This document shows positions 24,459 to 37,240 of a stretch of 64,000 nucleotides of DNA, one piece after another. The notes under the pieces were generated by a model. It made no database searches. It was not told the DNA's origin and worked only from the letters and a program-made list of their open reading frames with translations. Position 1 is the stretch's first letter, and each line of letters begins with the position of its first letter. The DNA is from Berberis thunbergii (taxonomy: Eukaryota; Streptophyta; Magnoliopsida; Ranunculales; Berberidaceae): positions 434,001 to 498,000 of the forward strand of contig QNQO01006979.1 of the NCBI GenBank assembly GCA_003290165.1, in the 5' to 3' direction. The translations under genes and the position numbers were made by a program.

Positions 24459-26507
24459 CTAGACATCAGGGCCCACACTGTCTTTCTCGTCCGATGGCGC
24501 GGAGATAACAAACAAGTCTACATACGACATCTTCTTATAACGGCCGAGATCCCACTCCGGGTGCTCCTCCTTCATTAGCGCCAGCAGCTCCAACCTATCA
24601 TGTAGAAACCAGCGAAATTCGTATTTGCCTTGTTCCTGAAGAAGCTCCTCCTTGTGCACCTTCACGTCAACAAGTTCACCCTCCAATAGCTCCAACTTGC
24701 CAGCCAGCACGTCGACCTAAGACTGCTCTGTGGCCAGACTGCTCTTCACAACACTAAGTTCATGCCACTCCAATTCGAGTTGGTCCTCGGCCTTCCTCGC
24801 CTCTCGAGCATAGAACTCCACATCAGATTCTAACTGTTGCTTCTGAGTAGCCCAGTCAGCCTCCTTCGAAGCATTCTCTTAAGCAAGAGATCATAGTTCT
24901 GAATGCGCCTCAGCCGCAACTTCCTGCGCAACCTCTACATCTCGGTGGGCCCGGTCCAATTCCCGTGTGAGTCTATCTCTCTCGGACACCACCTCAGACA
25001 GATCACGCTCAAGGACCTTCAGACAAGCCCTTTGAGTCTCAGCGACCACGGTTGACTGATCTAGCCTATTTTCCTCAACCCACTTCTGTAGCTACTTTTG
25101 TAGCCAATCAATTTCATAAAACGCATCAAAATACATCGCCTGCATGTGCGAGAAGACATGCTCCAAGGTGTATACCCTCTCACGAGCCGCCTTAAATTTC
25201 ATCCCAGCAATGGCCACGTGGCTTAAATGAGACATACCCAGCATAAGGTACTTCAAGCCTTTGTCCATGCACCCTTCTAGCGTACTCTCCTCGGGTTTTG
25301 GAGCGGAATCCATCAATCAGATGTGACGCTTGCTTATATGCTTCCTCGAAGCATACTCTACAGATCCCACGCGAATCAACACCAACGGGAACTGCCATTG
25401 CAACCTGGACTAGACCGTCATTCAGAGCTTCGACCTGCGCGTCACTAAGGTTCGACCTCTGTAGAACTCCTGCAAACCGCAAGTACTCTTTCTCCAAGCC
25501 AAAAACATCAGTCTCCGCCCCAACAGGCCTAGAAGACTTGCGTCCTTCACCCACTGCCAGTGCAGAAGACAACCCAGTCCTCACACAAAACTTCTTCCTC
25601 ACAAAGGAGGCAAGCGTTTCAGACGACTCTGCATCAGACATAACCAGAACTCTGGCCCCAACAACCTTCATCTTCCTTGAAGAGGCCCCATCTTCCAACT
25701 TAATTCACGATGTTCGGTACAAAGTAGGGGCAATGTGCTAGTTTTACCACAACCTTGTATGGATGGAGTTGGAAACTCTTATGACATCAACTGCGTTCCT
25801 CTTTGGCAAGCAACAAAATATTTCTATGGTGTTTTGCTCCACTAAGGTAAAAGGAGTAGTAGGAAACCTTCCAGCGAAGAAACACAAGCAATGACCAATT
25901 AGCTCGCTACCAAGCATATCAAAGTCACAAGAAGAGGGTTGAACTTACGAAGTGGCCGGAACTGTTGCTTGAACGGGCGACCCTTGCATCGAAAATACTT
26001 CAAATCTGCATGAGCCAATAAGCAGTACTTCTGCCAGAACTTGAAGTCATCAAGAAGATTAACAAAGCAAGCCGACGACGTCATCTTACAGGCAGTGTTA
26101 CTCTTCAGCCGATGAGAAGTTAACAACTGAATTACCCGCGAAGTCACATTGACTTCTGCCTCCTCAGCATTGAGCAGAATCATGAGGATGATCCTATATC
26201 CATTAGACCCCAGCTAGGCTAGAGGAATCCCTAGAAGATCTAGGAACTCCCAAATCACGTCCAGAACTGAAAAACGCACTTCGGTGTGAAGCATCCCACG
26301 ATGCAAGCAAATGAAACCAGCCGAAGATGACACTGACATTTGGTCATCCTTCAGGACATATAACGGTAGGTCCCCAGGGACTCCAAACTTCATACAGATT
26401 TCAACAAGGTCGGGCTCGAACAACAAATTGTCTTTGAAAAACTCCAAGCCCTTGGCCCAGATTGCGTCGTCAAGAAGGTTTTGTTGGGCCATGAAGAAGA
26501 TGAACAA
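24459..26507 (-). pseudogene. Antisense retrotransposon ORF, similar to plant 'putative gypsy type transposon' proteins
   Basis: Starting near 26490 on the minus strand: AIWAKGLEFFKDNLLFEPD, FGVPGDLPLYVLKDDQMSV and VRFSVLDVIWEFLDLLGIPL. A TAG at 26214-26216 is followed in the same frame by LGSNGYRIILMILLNAEEAE and FVNLLDDFKFWQKYCLLAH. This arrangement resembles the Transposase_28-type domain seen in plant retroelement proteins. After more frame changes come an acidic/basic stretch (25192-25698) and helical, coiled-coil-like segments (24459-25316). It runs opposite to gag, as antisense ORFs do in some Tat-group elements. Stops and frame changes make it non-functional. Confidence 0.55.
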
Positions 26508-26748
26508 TCTTTTCTAATCAAAGCGATATCTTCGAAAGCAAATAAAGTAAAAAAAGTCAGGCTCTACACTGCGGATGACCTAAATAAAGGTTGGGTTTCT
26601 GCCTCTTTTCCGTTGAACCAACGCAAGTTCAATTAATGCAGCACGCGACTCAAGCAACAATTCAGACTCAATCATCATGAGGGGCGCATCCCTTCAAGAT
26701 ATGACTTAGCGAACTGATGTGACTTCCCACTAACTTGGGGTGAGTAGC

Positions 26749-27141
26749 TGTTGACACATAAAAACGGTCACACCTCTAAGTTACACACGTTTCATGATGA
26801 TCTCGAGAAAATACGAGCTCCAATATCATCCCAACGTTGATCCGGCCCAATTGGTTCAAAGCTCGCTCAAGTCAGTCTGCCAGGCAGACCCGAACTCTCA
26901 CAACATGCTAGGCCCACACGTCTCACATCTATCCTCAATACCCATAAGTCTTACTAAGGCAAGTATCTCGAGGATCAGTTTTGGATGGACAACTACAGCT
27001 GCTATTTGCTTTCAACTAGGAAGCAAATACTATAGTACATTCCACACAGGGAAATTCCCTTCTACGGATTACTCTCACATTGGGAATTATCTCCCGTGTA
27101 TCTAGGAACACGGGGTTAACATTGAACTTCCCTTCTACAGC
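26749..27141 (+). repeat. 3' LTR of the gypsy element, first part
   Basis: It aligns to 18164-18550 of the 5' LTR, beginning TGTTGACACATAAAA. A weak polypurine tract (acttggggtgag) precedes it at 26734-26745. The inner retrotransposon interrupts it after ctacagc; the LTR resumes at 36782-36787. Confidence 0.88.
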
Positions 27142-29045
27142 TGATGGAGTTTTTATTAACCTAAATTAATAAGCTAATAAACCCTACTTATAATACTACA
27201 AGTGCACGATTGTCCTACTAGCAGACAGTGGCAAATACGGGTCGATCCCACGAGGATTGACGAGACAGTCGAATTTTGAGACTTATTTAAAATAATTTAG
27301 AGTTGGGGTTGCAGTAGATGAAAATTACTAAGTTAAGAGAACTAAATTGACAACTAAAATTAAACTAGTAAGATGATATGAGAGTGGACCAAGACATCGA
27401 ATCCACCACAGATTCTTCGAGATTTGTGTAATCCAAATTATTGTTTTCAAGAATCAACACGACTAACCTGAAGATTAATCTAAGTTTGTAATTAATTTCA
27501 GCAAAGGCATAAACCCCTAGCATTGCATGTCTTTCTACGGCACACACAATCACATGTTTATTTTAATTAAATCTAAACCCCTAGCATTGCATGTCTTCTT
27601 ACAACAAACACAATCACATATTCAGACTAATTGATTAAAACATGATTTGAATATCAATAAAGGGAACTTTTAACTATCGATTAGTCTAGATAATTATTCT
27701 GGATATAATCGGTGAAAGCAAATTATTGAAATTCCGAAATCAACTGTGCTTAACGTTCAAGCATATAGAAAACAATAAATTTATATACGACAAACTCTAG
27801 GAAATCCAGTGGTTTCATATTCGCCTCGACGCAGGGTCTAGAAGATCATGGTGGATGACGTCACAGCACTGGTGTAGGTGGAATCCATCTCAGCACGAAC
27901 ACTCATCCCGAGAAATAGCTACAAATGCACTGTGGTGGTACAAAGCAAAAATTAGAGGTGTGAACAACCTGATTTGGAAGAGTGACTGGTGGTACAGAGA
28001 AAAGTCCGGAGGTGTAAATAACAAAACTGATTCGAAAATCAGTTTTCTCCCGCCATTTTCTCCTGTGCTTTCTTCCTCGCGAGCTTCTCCTTCCCTGTTG
28101 CTTATTCCTCCGTCCGGTATACCTGCAGGAATGGAGAGGGAAACAAAGAGATTGAGATGTGAGATGGGAGAGAGGGACGAGAGAATAAGGAAACACGAAA
28201 AGTGCATAGAGAAGACCAGGGATGTGTTTTGTTCTGTTGTTGCTCATGTTCTTCTATTTCAGTGCGAGAGAGATGGTGGTGATGCGTGGTCTGGTTATGA
28301 TGAAGGACCAAAAAGTGATAAGTGGAGGAGGAAGAGACCGAGGAAGAGAAAGGAACAGGGGACGGTGTGAGCGGTGGTGTTATGGTGGTATGTCACAGGG
28401 ATGGCGATGAGCGAGAGGTGTTGTGACGGTGTTGTTTGGTTGAAATGAAGGAACAAAAAGAGGGAAACGAGATAAACATGGACTGGGAGTCCTCCCTGGT
28501 GCATCTTTTGTCGGTGACGGGAACGAGAGAGAGTTTCAGTTATTGGTGGTGGTTGTTTGTGACGGTAGCTGTGACATGGACGTGGAGCGAGATGGCGGCG
28601 ATGGCGGTTGGTTAGTGGCGAGAGACGAAGGTTTTTATGTCTCTACCAAGGAGGAGAGGAGAGGAGATGAGAGGCGTAGCAGAAAAAGAAACGTGGAAGA
28701 AGATAGGGCTTTTCTCCAAAAGGAGAAGACCTAAATAGGGTTCTCCTATTTCATTGTTAGGTTGGGCTTGGGTTTCTAGGCTAGCTTTTTGGGCTTAGGC
28801 TTAGGTTAAATTAGGTGGACCTAGGTTGTTTGGGTTAGGTTTAGAAATGTCACCCGCTACTTTGTACCACTGCTAGAATCAACCAATTAGTCATTCATCA
28901 AATTGTCGCCTTAATGCGATTTCATCGTTCACGCTCAAATTCCTACAAAGACATGAAAATGAAATAATTAGAATAAAATATAATAATTGAAACTCTAACA
29001 TATATAAATTAAGTATTATATTATGTAATAATTACGTGAATATCA
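27142..29045 (-). repeat. LTR of the nested element (3' LTR in its own orientation)
   Basis: A 1904 bp LTR. Its central part (28130-28700) is G/A-rich and gives several chance open frames that are repeated, with differences, in the other LTR. None resembles a protein family. Confidence 0.85.
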
Positions 29046-31230
29046 AATACCCCAAAACATATATTTTGCTAGTCCTCGAGCAAAACAATAGAAATAAAAT
29101 TCTAACTCACTTTCGCAGGAATCATCGGTTGCACTTACCTTAAACGTGCAACAAAGCTTTAAACCCCTAGATTACCTCTAGTGGACGAGTTATAGTCTCG
29201 TGAGGGTTTCTTGAAATGTTATTCACAAACATTATGACTCAATAAATTTCCAAAACGTGGTAACTTGATCACTCTATCTATTATCCTCAGAGTAATAATC
29301 TAATTGTCAAAAATTTCAAAAAACAACTAATAGTGTCAAAATAATATATCAATAAGTCTAACAACGATTAAATAATACCTAAGGGTTAAATAAATTTCAT
29401 CAATTATTCTCATCTCGAAGTGTGTGTGTGCATAGCCTTATCAACATAATTTCTTTTTCTCAGTAAATATATGACTAGATAACTTTGGATAGTACGCTTC
29501 GACTACAAATCTCTCTTGTCACTCAGAAATGAATCACTCAGAGATTGGTTAGTTATCACTCAGTTTATATGTGAGAAAACAAAATTTATGGAAAGACAAA
29601 CATCTCACATATAATAATCATGAAAAACAAATTTTTAAAAAAATGAAATGAATATGATCTCATGGACAGGAATATCAATTACTTTGAGAATGTTGAATCA
29701 CACGCCATAATTCTTGTCTATTTAATCTCCGCATCTATGAACCGGATCTTTACTTAAGATCAATTAGGTATTTATTAGGTTGTAATGGGGCTAAGATTTT
29801 GGCTAACAAAAATGGAAAAGGATACGAGAAAATTCTCTTAAAATGGATACACCCTTTAATAAACACATGGGGCTCTGAAGAATAAACCAATGTTGTACAC
29901 CATTAATTTTTCTTCATATATATATTTTATTTTTTATCTTTTTTTTTCTTTCTTTTTTGACATGTTTTCCCCTTCTGCACAATAAAACATTTCAGTCCTG
30001 AGGATTCATGAAATATTTAGTTTCAACTCTTTTTATTTGCCCATTCCAAAAATATATCAACCATACACATTCTCAGAGACATTGGGTAAGGATAAAAATA
30101 GTATAGGATATTACTCTCTAACTGGAGTAGATAATGGAGATGGGGTTAAAAAAGAAAAAGTCTATTTAAAGGCTTAAAGGGCTGCAAACGGATATTTATC
30201 ATTAGGTAGGTTAAAAAGCTAAAGAACGGTTCAAAGAAAAAAAATTGCATGTATCACTTCTTAAGCTCTAGTTGGTATTATGACATCTTAACTAAATAAA
30301 TCAAGAAGTTCTAGTGTAATAATTCAATTTTAACAACATTCTCAAAGCAATCAATAAAAGAAACAAGAACAATGAGATCATCAACGAGATAATGCAGATT
30401 CAAGAAAAGTCAGAGTTTATTTAATAACCCTCAAGAAAAAAAAGAATATCTTGAAACTCACAAGGGTTAAGTCTCCATTATTATTCTAAGATTTTCTAAT
30501 TAATATCTTATTGATTAACTTCAAATTATGCTAACTCGGCTTATAGTGCAAGAGTGGTTGAGTCGAAAAATATCATAAAATATATTTAACTTAAAAATAA
30601 TATCAAACCATATGTTTTTCTATTGATATATAAAAGTGATAAGTGAAAACATGCATTCCACAAATTTAAATGCATACTTGAAAGCATATTCTCTTCATTG
30701 GAAAGGAACTTAGATTTTGCATGCATTTTCAAATCGAAAAATTTCCACACATTCATAATTAACTATGTATTGAGTAGAATACAATAGCCAATTGTGAAAT
30801 ACATTTCAGTTCAAAAAATTTCGAAGAATGCAGAAAAACTCATAAACTCACCCCAAACCTAAACCAAACATTGTCCTCAATGTATAAAATGATGCTCATG
30901 ACAAATGTAGGAAAAATAAAAGATGAGAGTTAGAGTGATATTACCATGGGAAAGTTTTTACCAATTTCGACGAAATCGTCCACCAATGAACGCTCAACAA
31001 CATAAGAATTGTGGACACATCATGATAAATTGATAAAAATAATACAAGACACAAAAGAAAAATATACATATGAAAAAAAAGAGTTACAAACATCACTTGT
31101 AAGTCAAAATTGTTACGGAGCTAACGAGTATAAATGAAATGCAACTAGAAAGAACTCGAAAATCAATCCAGACTAACCATAATGACACAACTGAAGCTAG
31201 GCTGCCTCCTAGGAGCGCTTGATTTAACGT
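29046..31230. other. Internal non-coding region of the nested retrotransposon
   Basis: AT-rich sequence between the polypurine tract (29046-29057) and the gag-like ORF. No pol motif was seen in any frame. Confidence 0.55.
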
Positions 31231-31254
31231 CGTCAACCCGACATATATTCTTCC

Positions 31255-32685
31255 TCACAAATGATGTACCATAAAGTGAAGAGGAAGAACATAACAAACA
31301 CTCTCCTCAAAAAGGGGAAAGGAATCATATAACAACAACCTAAAAAGTTGAGGATCCGTCCAACAAATAGTAGCAACCACATGTGACACATCCCAAAAGC
31401 TACGAAGGCGCCATGCAAAATCATAGAGCAAATGCAAATGAACTCGCATTTTTAGAAAATATGTGGGAATCTTGAGCAGAAAGATGTCACAAACAACGAT
31501 ATCCAGCAAATGACTCCTACCTACTCTTAAAAAGGGACATCCTAAGTCAGGATGCAAATCAGAAGATTGAATATGTATCACAATAGGGTGGTCAAAATTG
31601 AAATCATCTCTTACAAACAATGGATCCACATAGGTAGCATCAGTCAATATGAAAGGGATGAAAAAAGGTATGTCTATAGATATATCGGGTGGTACAGGCT
31701 CATCATAACAAAATGAACTACACCAAGATGATGAGTTAGACAACGCAACAACACCCCCAAACCTAGAATTAACACTACCTATGGCATGTAGTCTCTCATT
31801 AGATGCGTCCTCCGATAACGACTTGACTATTTCTTGAATTATGGGGTCATTCATATTGTGAAAATAGTCAATGCTTGACTCCAAAGAACATTGAGATTTA
31901 GACTTCATGCAAGAGTCACTAGGAAGGCATATGTCGAGTGGGTCATTATGTAAATGTGGGGAACGAAATGGGTCATGAAGCGAAGTAGTTTCGATCACAT
32001 TATCCTCAAAAACATCATCTGACTCGGGTTCCGATGTGTTACCAGTTATGAATTGACCCTCAGAATTTTGAACAGAGTGACTGGGAACTCTTCCTAACTC
32101 ACTTTCAGATAATGCCTAAGTAATACGATCCACAACTATCTCAAGTCTATTGATGGCTTGAGATTGATGTTGAATCATGGCTTTTGACTCTAACATAGTT
32201 TGAGAGTCATGTTCAAGCAGTCGTTCTGTGCGCTGCATAAAATGGCTAATCGTTTATTCTAAACTTGATGTGTTGGATGGAGGAGCTTGGTTAAATTGAG
32301 GCTTAACATGATTAGGGTATTGAGGAACCTGAGAGAAACTATGTCCCCTTTGGTGTGAGTTATGAGCCCAGGAGAGATTTTGATTATTGGCAAAATCAGG
32401 GTTGTAATAGTTGGACTTTGAATTATAACCAGGTCGCCAATTAGCATTAAAAGAATGGATTTGCTCAACGAAATATTCAGGATAATCGTATTGCAAATCA
32501 CAATCAGTTGTAGAATGACTAAGACTCGAACATGAAACACAACCCTCAAATGAAACATTAGTGGGAGGTAGGGGTTGAATCAAATTCATAATTGCATCTA
32601 ATTTCTGAGTCATCGTCATAAGAACTGTTTCAAACCTCGAGGTAGAAAGGGAGAAGTAATCCTTAAAGTCTTTCTCCTCAGCCAT
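31255..32685 (-). pseudogene. Gag-like ORF of the nested retrotransposon, two in-frame stops
   Basis: One continuous minus-strand frame of about 477 codons runs from MAEEKDFKDYFSLSTSRFE to FHFMVHHL-type sequence near 31255, broken only by TAA at 32254-32256 and TAG at about 32113-32115. Both could be CAA/CAG glutamine codons after a C-to-T change. A C..CSSLSHSTTDC stretch, then YFVEQIHSFNANWRPGYNS, YNPDFANNQNLSWAHNSH and FNQAPPSN, resembles the gag end of Athila-type elements. The following part (31255-31998) contains no recognised domain; it is hydrophobic toward its C-terminus. No protease or polymerase follows. Confidence 0.6.
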
Positions 32686-33549
32686 TTCCTTGGTCTCAAG
32701 AATTTTTTTTTAATATATGAACGCCTAACAACTATATAAAGATGACCTGACTCTAAAAAAATAAAAAATAAAAAGAAAAAAGAATGGAACCCTAAATGAC
32801 ACCTAAATGATGCGCAAATAAAATGAATGGCAGACGACCCTTGAGCTTTGTTACTAATGTAGGGTTGAAATTCAATTCAATTTACCTAACCGTGGGAGAG
32901 GCACAGTAATTTCCTATCAAACCGCCACTACAGAGTTGTTCCTACCTCTTTTTCCACTCTCTGGCTCAAAGTGAAATGCCAGTTCAAGAACTATTCCCAG
33001 ATGGGATATGTTCATTCACTCGACCACTTTAAGCTATCAAACGTCCAAAGAGGGTTCCTATGAGTGTCACACCAGTCCTAGATAATTATTTTGCTACAAA
33101 TTTTAAATAGTGAAAGCCTAAGTTCCTAACCTTAAAATAGATGGTGATTAACCTATCCGCGGGAGAGGGCACAAAAGTTTCAACTCAATCCTGCCACTAT
33201 TCAAATTTGCATGCAATACTACCTAGAACAAGCTAAAGACAAGTGATCACACAGAAACCGTGTGCAGATGCGGTGGGTAGAAGTTACATCCGGCGTGAAC
33301 CTCTTTCGGGTTACTTGCGACGCCGGGTAGAAGTCGATTTCTGAGAGTTTCCTTGCAAATCGCAATATTTCACTTCGTTCCCACTTGAGTTCCTATGTGT
33401 GTGACCGCCTGCAAGATAAATGTAAAATTAATTCAAACTCAAGTAAATAAAACAAATAAGAAAGTGACTCGTAACATTGTTCCTAAAGAGAAAATTAAAC
33501 CTATTTATAAATTAGCAAAAACAACCCTAGATTTCGATTGTACCGTTAC

Positions 33550-33575
33550 AATCCCCGACAATTGCGCCAAAAACT
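33550..33575 (-). other. Primer-binding site of the nested element
   Basis: On the minus strand, directly after the LTR start at 33576, the sequence reads TTTTTGGCGCAATTGTCGG, the form seen in plant Ty3/gypsy elements. This fixes the element's orientation. Confidence 0.8.
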
Positions 33576-36500
33576 TGATGAAGTTTTTATTAACCTAAAT
33601 TAATAAGCTAATAAACCCTACTTGTAATACCGCAAGTACATGGTGGTCCAACTAGTAGATAGTGGCAAATACGGGTCAATCCCACGAGGATTGACGAGAC
33701 AATCGAATTCTGAGACTTATTTAAACTAGGGTGGGCATGGGACGGGATGGGATGAGATATACTCATCCCTATCTCATCCCGTTCATACGGGATCGGGATG
33801 GGACAGGATGGGAAAAACCCCATCCCGACCTCGTCCCATCCCAAACGGGTTCGGGACGGGACGGGATCAGCGGGTACCCCATTTCAATTCAAAGGTACCC
33901 CATTTCATCTTCTTTTTTTTGGTTAACTTTCATCAATAGACATTCTCAATTAAATAAATAGCCAAATGGCAATAGAAATGAACGAGAAGCTCATAAGACA
34001 GAAGAGAAAAAAAGGAAAAAACTACAAAACAATACAACAGTAGTGTAACTTCTATCTTTCCCTGTAAAAGAAAGGAAATAAATTTTTTTTAATTTAGTAA
34101 TGGAAAACTTCATAGAAAAACGTGTACAATATAGTAGTCCTCTCAACTTAACGAATCAAAACACGGGTATTACTCTAAACTGAGATGTTGGAGCATAAAA
34201 ATGCAAAGATATCAACTACATCAACATTCAATAAACAATTAAGAATAATAGCAAGATTCTTTTCTCAGATAATTCTTTGTAATTCAGATTCAGATATGTC
34301 TTCATACTATTCAAATTGTATCCATTAACTTACTAATCAGGTTTTTTTACTATAACAAGGATTTGGGGTGCAACTGAGAGAAAAACGTGCCTGTCAAATT
34401 TTGTAGTGGGCCAAATGCTAAGAACTTTTTAATTTCCCTCTAACAAAATCCTTTCAATCAAGTCACCACACCTACAAATAAGTTTTAACACCACCCTCAG
34501 CCACTGAAGGCATCATCCATATGCCAACCCAAACAAACCACAACTCTTAAATGCAATATCATATATGTGAAATCATTTGAAGGATCAGAAACTACATACT
34601 GCTCACACCCAATGGACATGCTAGTTGTGCACCATGACAAACTCAACCTTCACTTCTTCATCTATTTTTTAAAAGAAAAAATAATGCCCCTCTTCTAGCT
34701 CAACTTTTGTTTAGTAATAGACACCAACTACTCAACTTTTGAGTATAATAGCTCAAGAAGAATCGTAAAATATTTAATAACATTATAAATTTATTATAGT
34801 AAGTGAGATTCTAAATAAAAATAAATAATTAAATAAAAATATTAATAAATTAGTTCGGGACGGGACGGGATTGGCGGGATTGAAAATCTTCATCCCATCC
34901 CATTCTAGATCGGGACGGGACGAGATCGGGATGAAATTATTCAATCCCATTAAGACCCGAAAAAATCAGGACGGGACGGGATGGGATCGGGACGAGAACG
35001 AGATCGCGGGATGGGATGCCCACCCCTAATTTAAACTAATTTAAAGTTGGGGTTGCAGCAAATGAAAATTAATAAGTTAAGATAACTAAATTGACAACTA
35101 AAATTAAACTAGTAAGATGATATGAGAGTGGACCGAGACATCGAATCCACCACAGGTTCTTCCAGATTTGTGTAATCCAAATTATTGTTTTCAAGAATCA
35201 ACACGACTAACATAAAGATTAATCTAAGTTCGCAATTGATTTCAGCAAAGACATAAACCCCTAGCATTGCATGACTTTCTACGACACACACAATCGCTGG
35301 TTTATTTTAACTAATTCTAAACCCCTAGCATTGCATGTCGTCTTACGACACACACAATCACAGATTCAGATTAATTGATTAAAGCAGGCTTTGAATATCA
35401 ATAAAGGGAACTTCTAACTACCGATTAGTCTAGATAATTATTCTGGATATAATCGGTGAAAACAAATTATTGAAATTTCGAAATCAACTGTGTTTAACAT
35501 TCAAGCATATAGAAAACAATAAATTTAGATACAACAAACTCTAGGAAACTCCGTGGTTTCATCTTCGCCTCTGCGCTTGGTCTAGAAGATCATGGTGGAT
35601 GACATCACAACACTGGTGTAAGTGGAATCCATCTCAGCACGAACACTCATCCCGAGAAATAGCTACAAATGCACTGTGGTGGTACAGAGCATAAATCAGG
35701 GGTGCGTACAGCTTGATTTGGAATAGTAACTGGTGGTACAGAGTAAAGTATGGAGGTGTAAATAACAAAATTGATTCGAATATCAGTTTTCTCCCGCTAT
35801 TTTTTCTGCATTTTCTTCCTCGCGAGCTTCTCCTTCCCTGTTGTTTCTTTCTTCGTCCGGTATACCTGCAGGAATGGAGAGGGAAACAAAGAGATTGAGA
35901 TGCGATTTAGGAGATGGGAGAGAGGGACGAGAGAAGAAGGAAACAGGAAGAGTGCACAGAGAGGAACATGGAGGTGCTCTGCTCTGTTGTTGCACATGTT
36001 CTTTTATTTCAGTGTGAGAGAGATGGTGGTGATGCGTGGTCTGGTTATGATGAAGGAGCAGAAAGTGAGAAGTGGAGGAGGAAGAGACCGCGGAAGAGAG
36101 AGGAACAGAGGACGATGTGAGTGGTGGTGTTATGGTGGTTTGCGACAGGGATGGCGATGAGTGAGAGGTGTTGTGACGATGTTGTTTGGTTGAAATGAAG
36201 GAACAAAAAGAGGGAAATGAGAGAAACAGGGAATGGGAGTCCTCCCTGGTGCGTCTTTTGTCTATGACGGGAACGAGAGAGAGCTCCAGTTATTGGTGGT
36301 GGTTGTTTGTGATGGTAGTTGCGACAGGGACATTGAGTGAGATGGTAGTTGGTTAGTGGCGAGAGACGAAGGTTTCTATGTCTCTGCCAACGAGGAGAGG
36401 AGATGAGAGGCGTAGCCGAAAAGAAAAGTGGAAGAGGAGAGGGCTTCTCTCCAAAAGCGGAAAACCTAAATAGGGTTCTCCAATTTCATTGTTAGGTTGG

Positions 36501-36781
36501 GCTTGGGTTTCTAGGCTAGCTTTTTGGGCTTGGGCTTAGGTTAAATTAAGTGGACCTAGGTTTGTTTGGGTTAGGTTTAGACATGTGACCCGCTACTTTG
36601 TACTACCGTTAGAATCAACCAATTAATCATTTCTCAAATTGTTGCCTTAATGCGATTTCATCGTTCACGCTCAAATTCCTACAAAGACAGGAAAATGAAA
36701 TAATTAGAATAAAATATAATAATCAAATCACTAACATATATAAATTAAAGGCTATATTATGTAATAATTACATGAATATCA
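33576..36781 (-). repeat. LTR of the nested element (5' LTR in its own orientation), split by a hAT insertion
   Basis: It matches 27142-29045 along its length after removal of 33727-35028 and one copy of the duplication. By eye the two LTRs differ at about one base in nine over their first 100 bp, less than the outer gypsy pair, as expected for the younger insertion. Confidence 0.85.
33727..35028. mobile_element. hAT-like element, fourth nesting level
   Basis: A 1302 bp element starting TAGGGTGGGCATGGGACGGG and ending ATGGGATGCCCACCCCTA. The 8 bp duplication ATTTAAAC is perfect (33719-33726 and 35029-35036). Both ends hold many gggacggga and catcccgtc words. No transposase is visible. A second copy with the same ends and partly the same interior is at 56658-57642. 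Confidence 0.88.
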
Positions 36782-37074
36782 ATAACACGACTCCTAATTA
36801 GAAAATGATTTCCTCGCAGATCTTCTTCCTAAACTACGCCTATGATAGCCTGCTAGAACTAAAACTCTTTGCACTATAAATAAGACATGAGGTTGGTAAG
36901 CTAAGGTACGCTACAAATTTAATGTTACAACATTACACCTTCCTCAGATCTTTGTCTGACTTTAGCATTGGAGTACCATTGGCCACCACAACGGTGGTCC
37001 GTGACTCATGTGCGTTACTTGTGCAGATCAGCAATAACTATGTCAAAACAGGGAGTGGAAAACGACTGCATCAA

Positions 37075-37240
37075 TTAATATTTTTTTAATTTGTAACTTT
37101 TTATTGTGTTACAAGTCTTGTAACCCAAAAAATATGTTACTAATTATTGTCTTAAGTTACTAAAAATTAATTAGTAATTTTACAAATATATCATTTATAA
37201 AAATAACTAAAACCATTACTCAATTCATTGACACTACTTA
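37075..37240. repeat. CACTA subterminal repeats, left side
   Basis: Several TTGTAAC, GTTACAA and GTTACTAA words in both orientations. They match the block at 41050-41380 and continue the terminal sequence at 18131-18163 once the gypsy element is removed. Confidence 0.65.

Larger units (their letters stand above)
27142..36781 (-). mobile_element. Non-autonomous LTR retrotransposon nested in the gypsy 3' LTR
   Basis: Two LTRs of about 1.9 kb (27142-29045 and 33576-36781, the latter enlarged by a hAT insertion) start TGATG(G/A)AGTTTTT and end ATATCA. Orientation is minus: on the minus strand a TTTTTGGCGCAATTGTCGG primer-binding site follows the right-hand LTR, and a polypurine run TTTTGGGGTATT precedes the left-hand one. 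The 5 bp duplication is ACAGC on the left and ATAAC on the right; the 5' LTR of the host element reads acagc at this point, so the right copy has taken two transitions. The 4.5 kb interior has one gag-like ORF and no pol, so it depends on another element. The gag features recall the Athila group. Confidence 0.85.
18164..37074 (+). mobile_element. Ty3/gypsy LTR retrotransposon, defective, interrupted by a second retrotransposon
   Basis: LTRs of about 680 bp start TGATGATACATAAAA or TGTTGACACATAAAA and end GCATCA. The 5 bp target duplication ATTAA is perfect (18159-18163 and 37075-37079). A TGGCGCCGTCCGTGGGG primer-binding site follows the 5' LTR. Gag and protease remnants are readable on the plus strand, but reverse transcriptase, RNase H and integrase were not found. 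The long 3' region has a tandem repeat block and an antisense reading frame, a layout known from the Tat group. The two LTRs differ at roughly one base in six over their first 100 bp by eye, so the insertion is old. The 3' LTR is split by the element at 27142-36781. Confidence 0.88.

Noticed and set aside
24141..24578. 145-codon plus-strand frame before the antisense ORF
   Set aside because: No recognisable gag or pol motif; probably a chance frame in the element's non-coding part.
25298..25741. 147-codon plus-strand open frame in the gypsy element
   Set aside because: Antisense shadow of the minus-strand retrotransposon ORF remnants in the same interval.
27855..28734. Several overlapping open frames of 60-170 codons on both strands
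   Set aside because: They lie within an LTR, recur with differences at 35713-36160 in the partner LTR, and come from its G/A-rich composition. No protein family resemblance.
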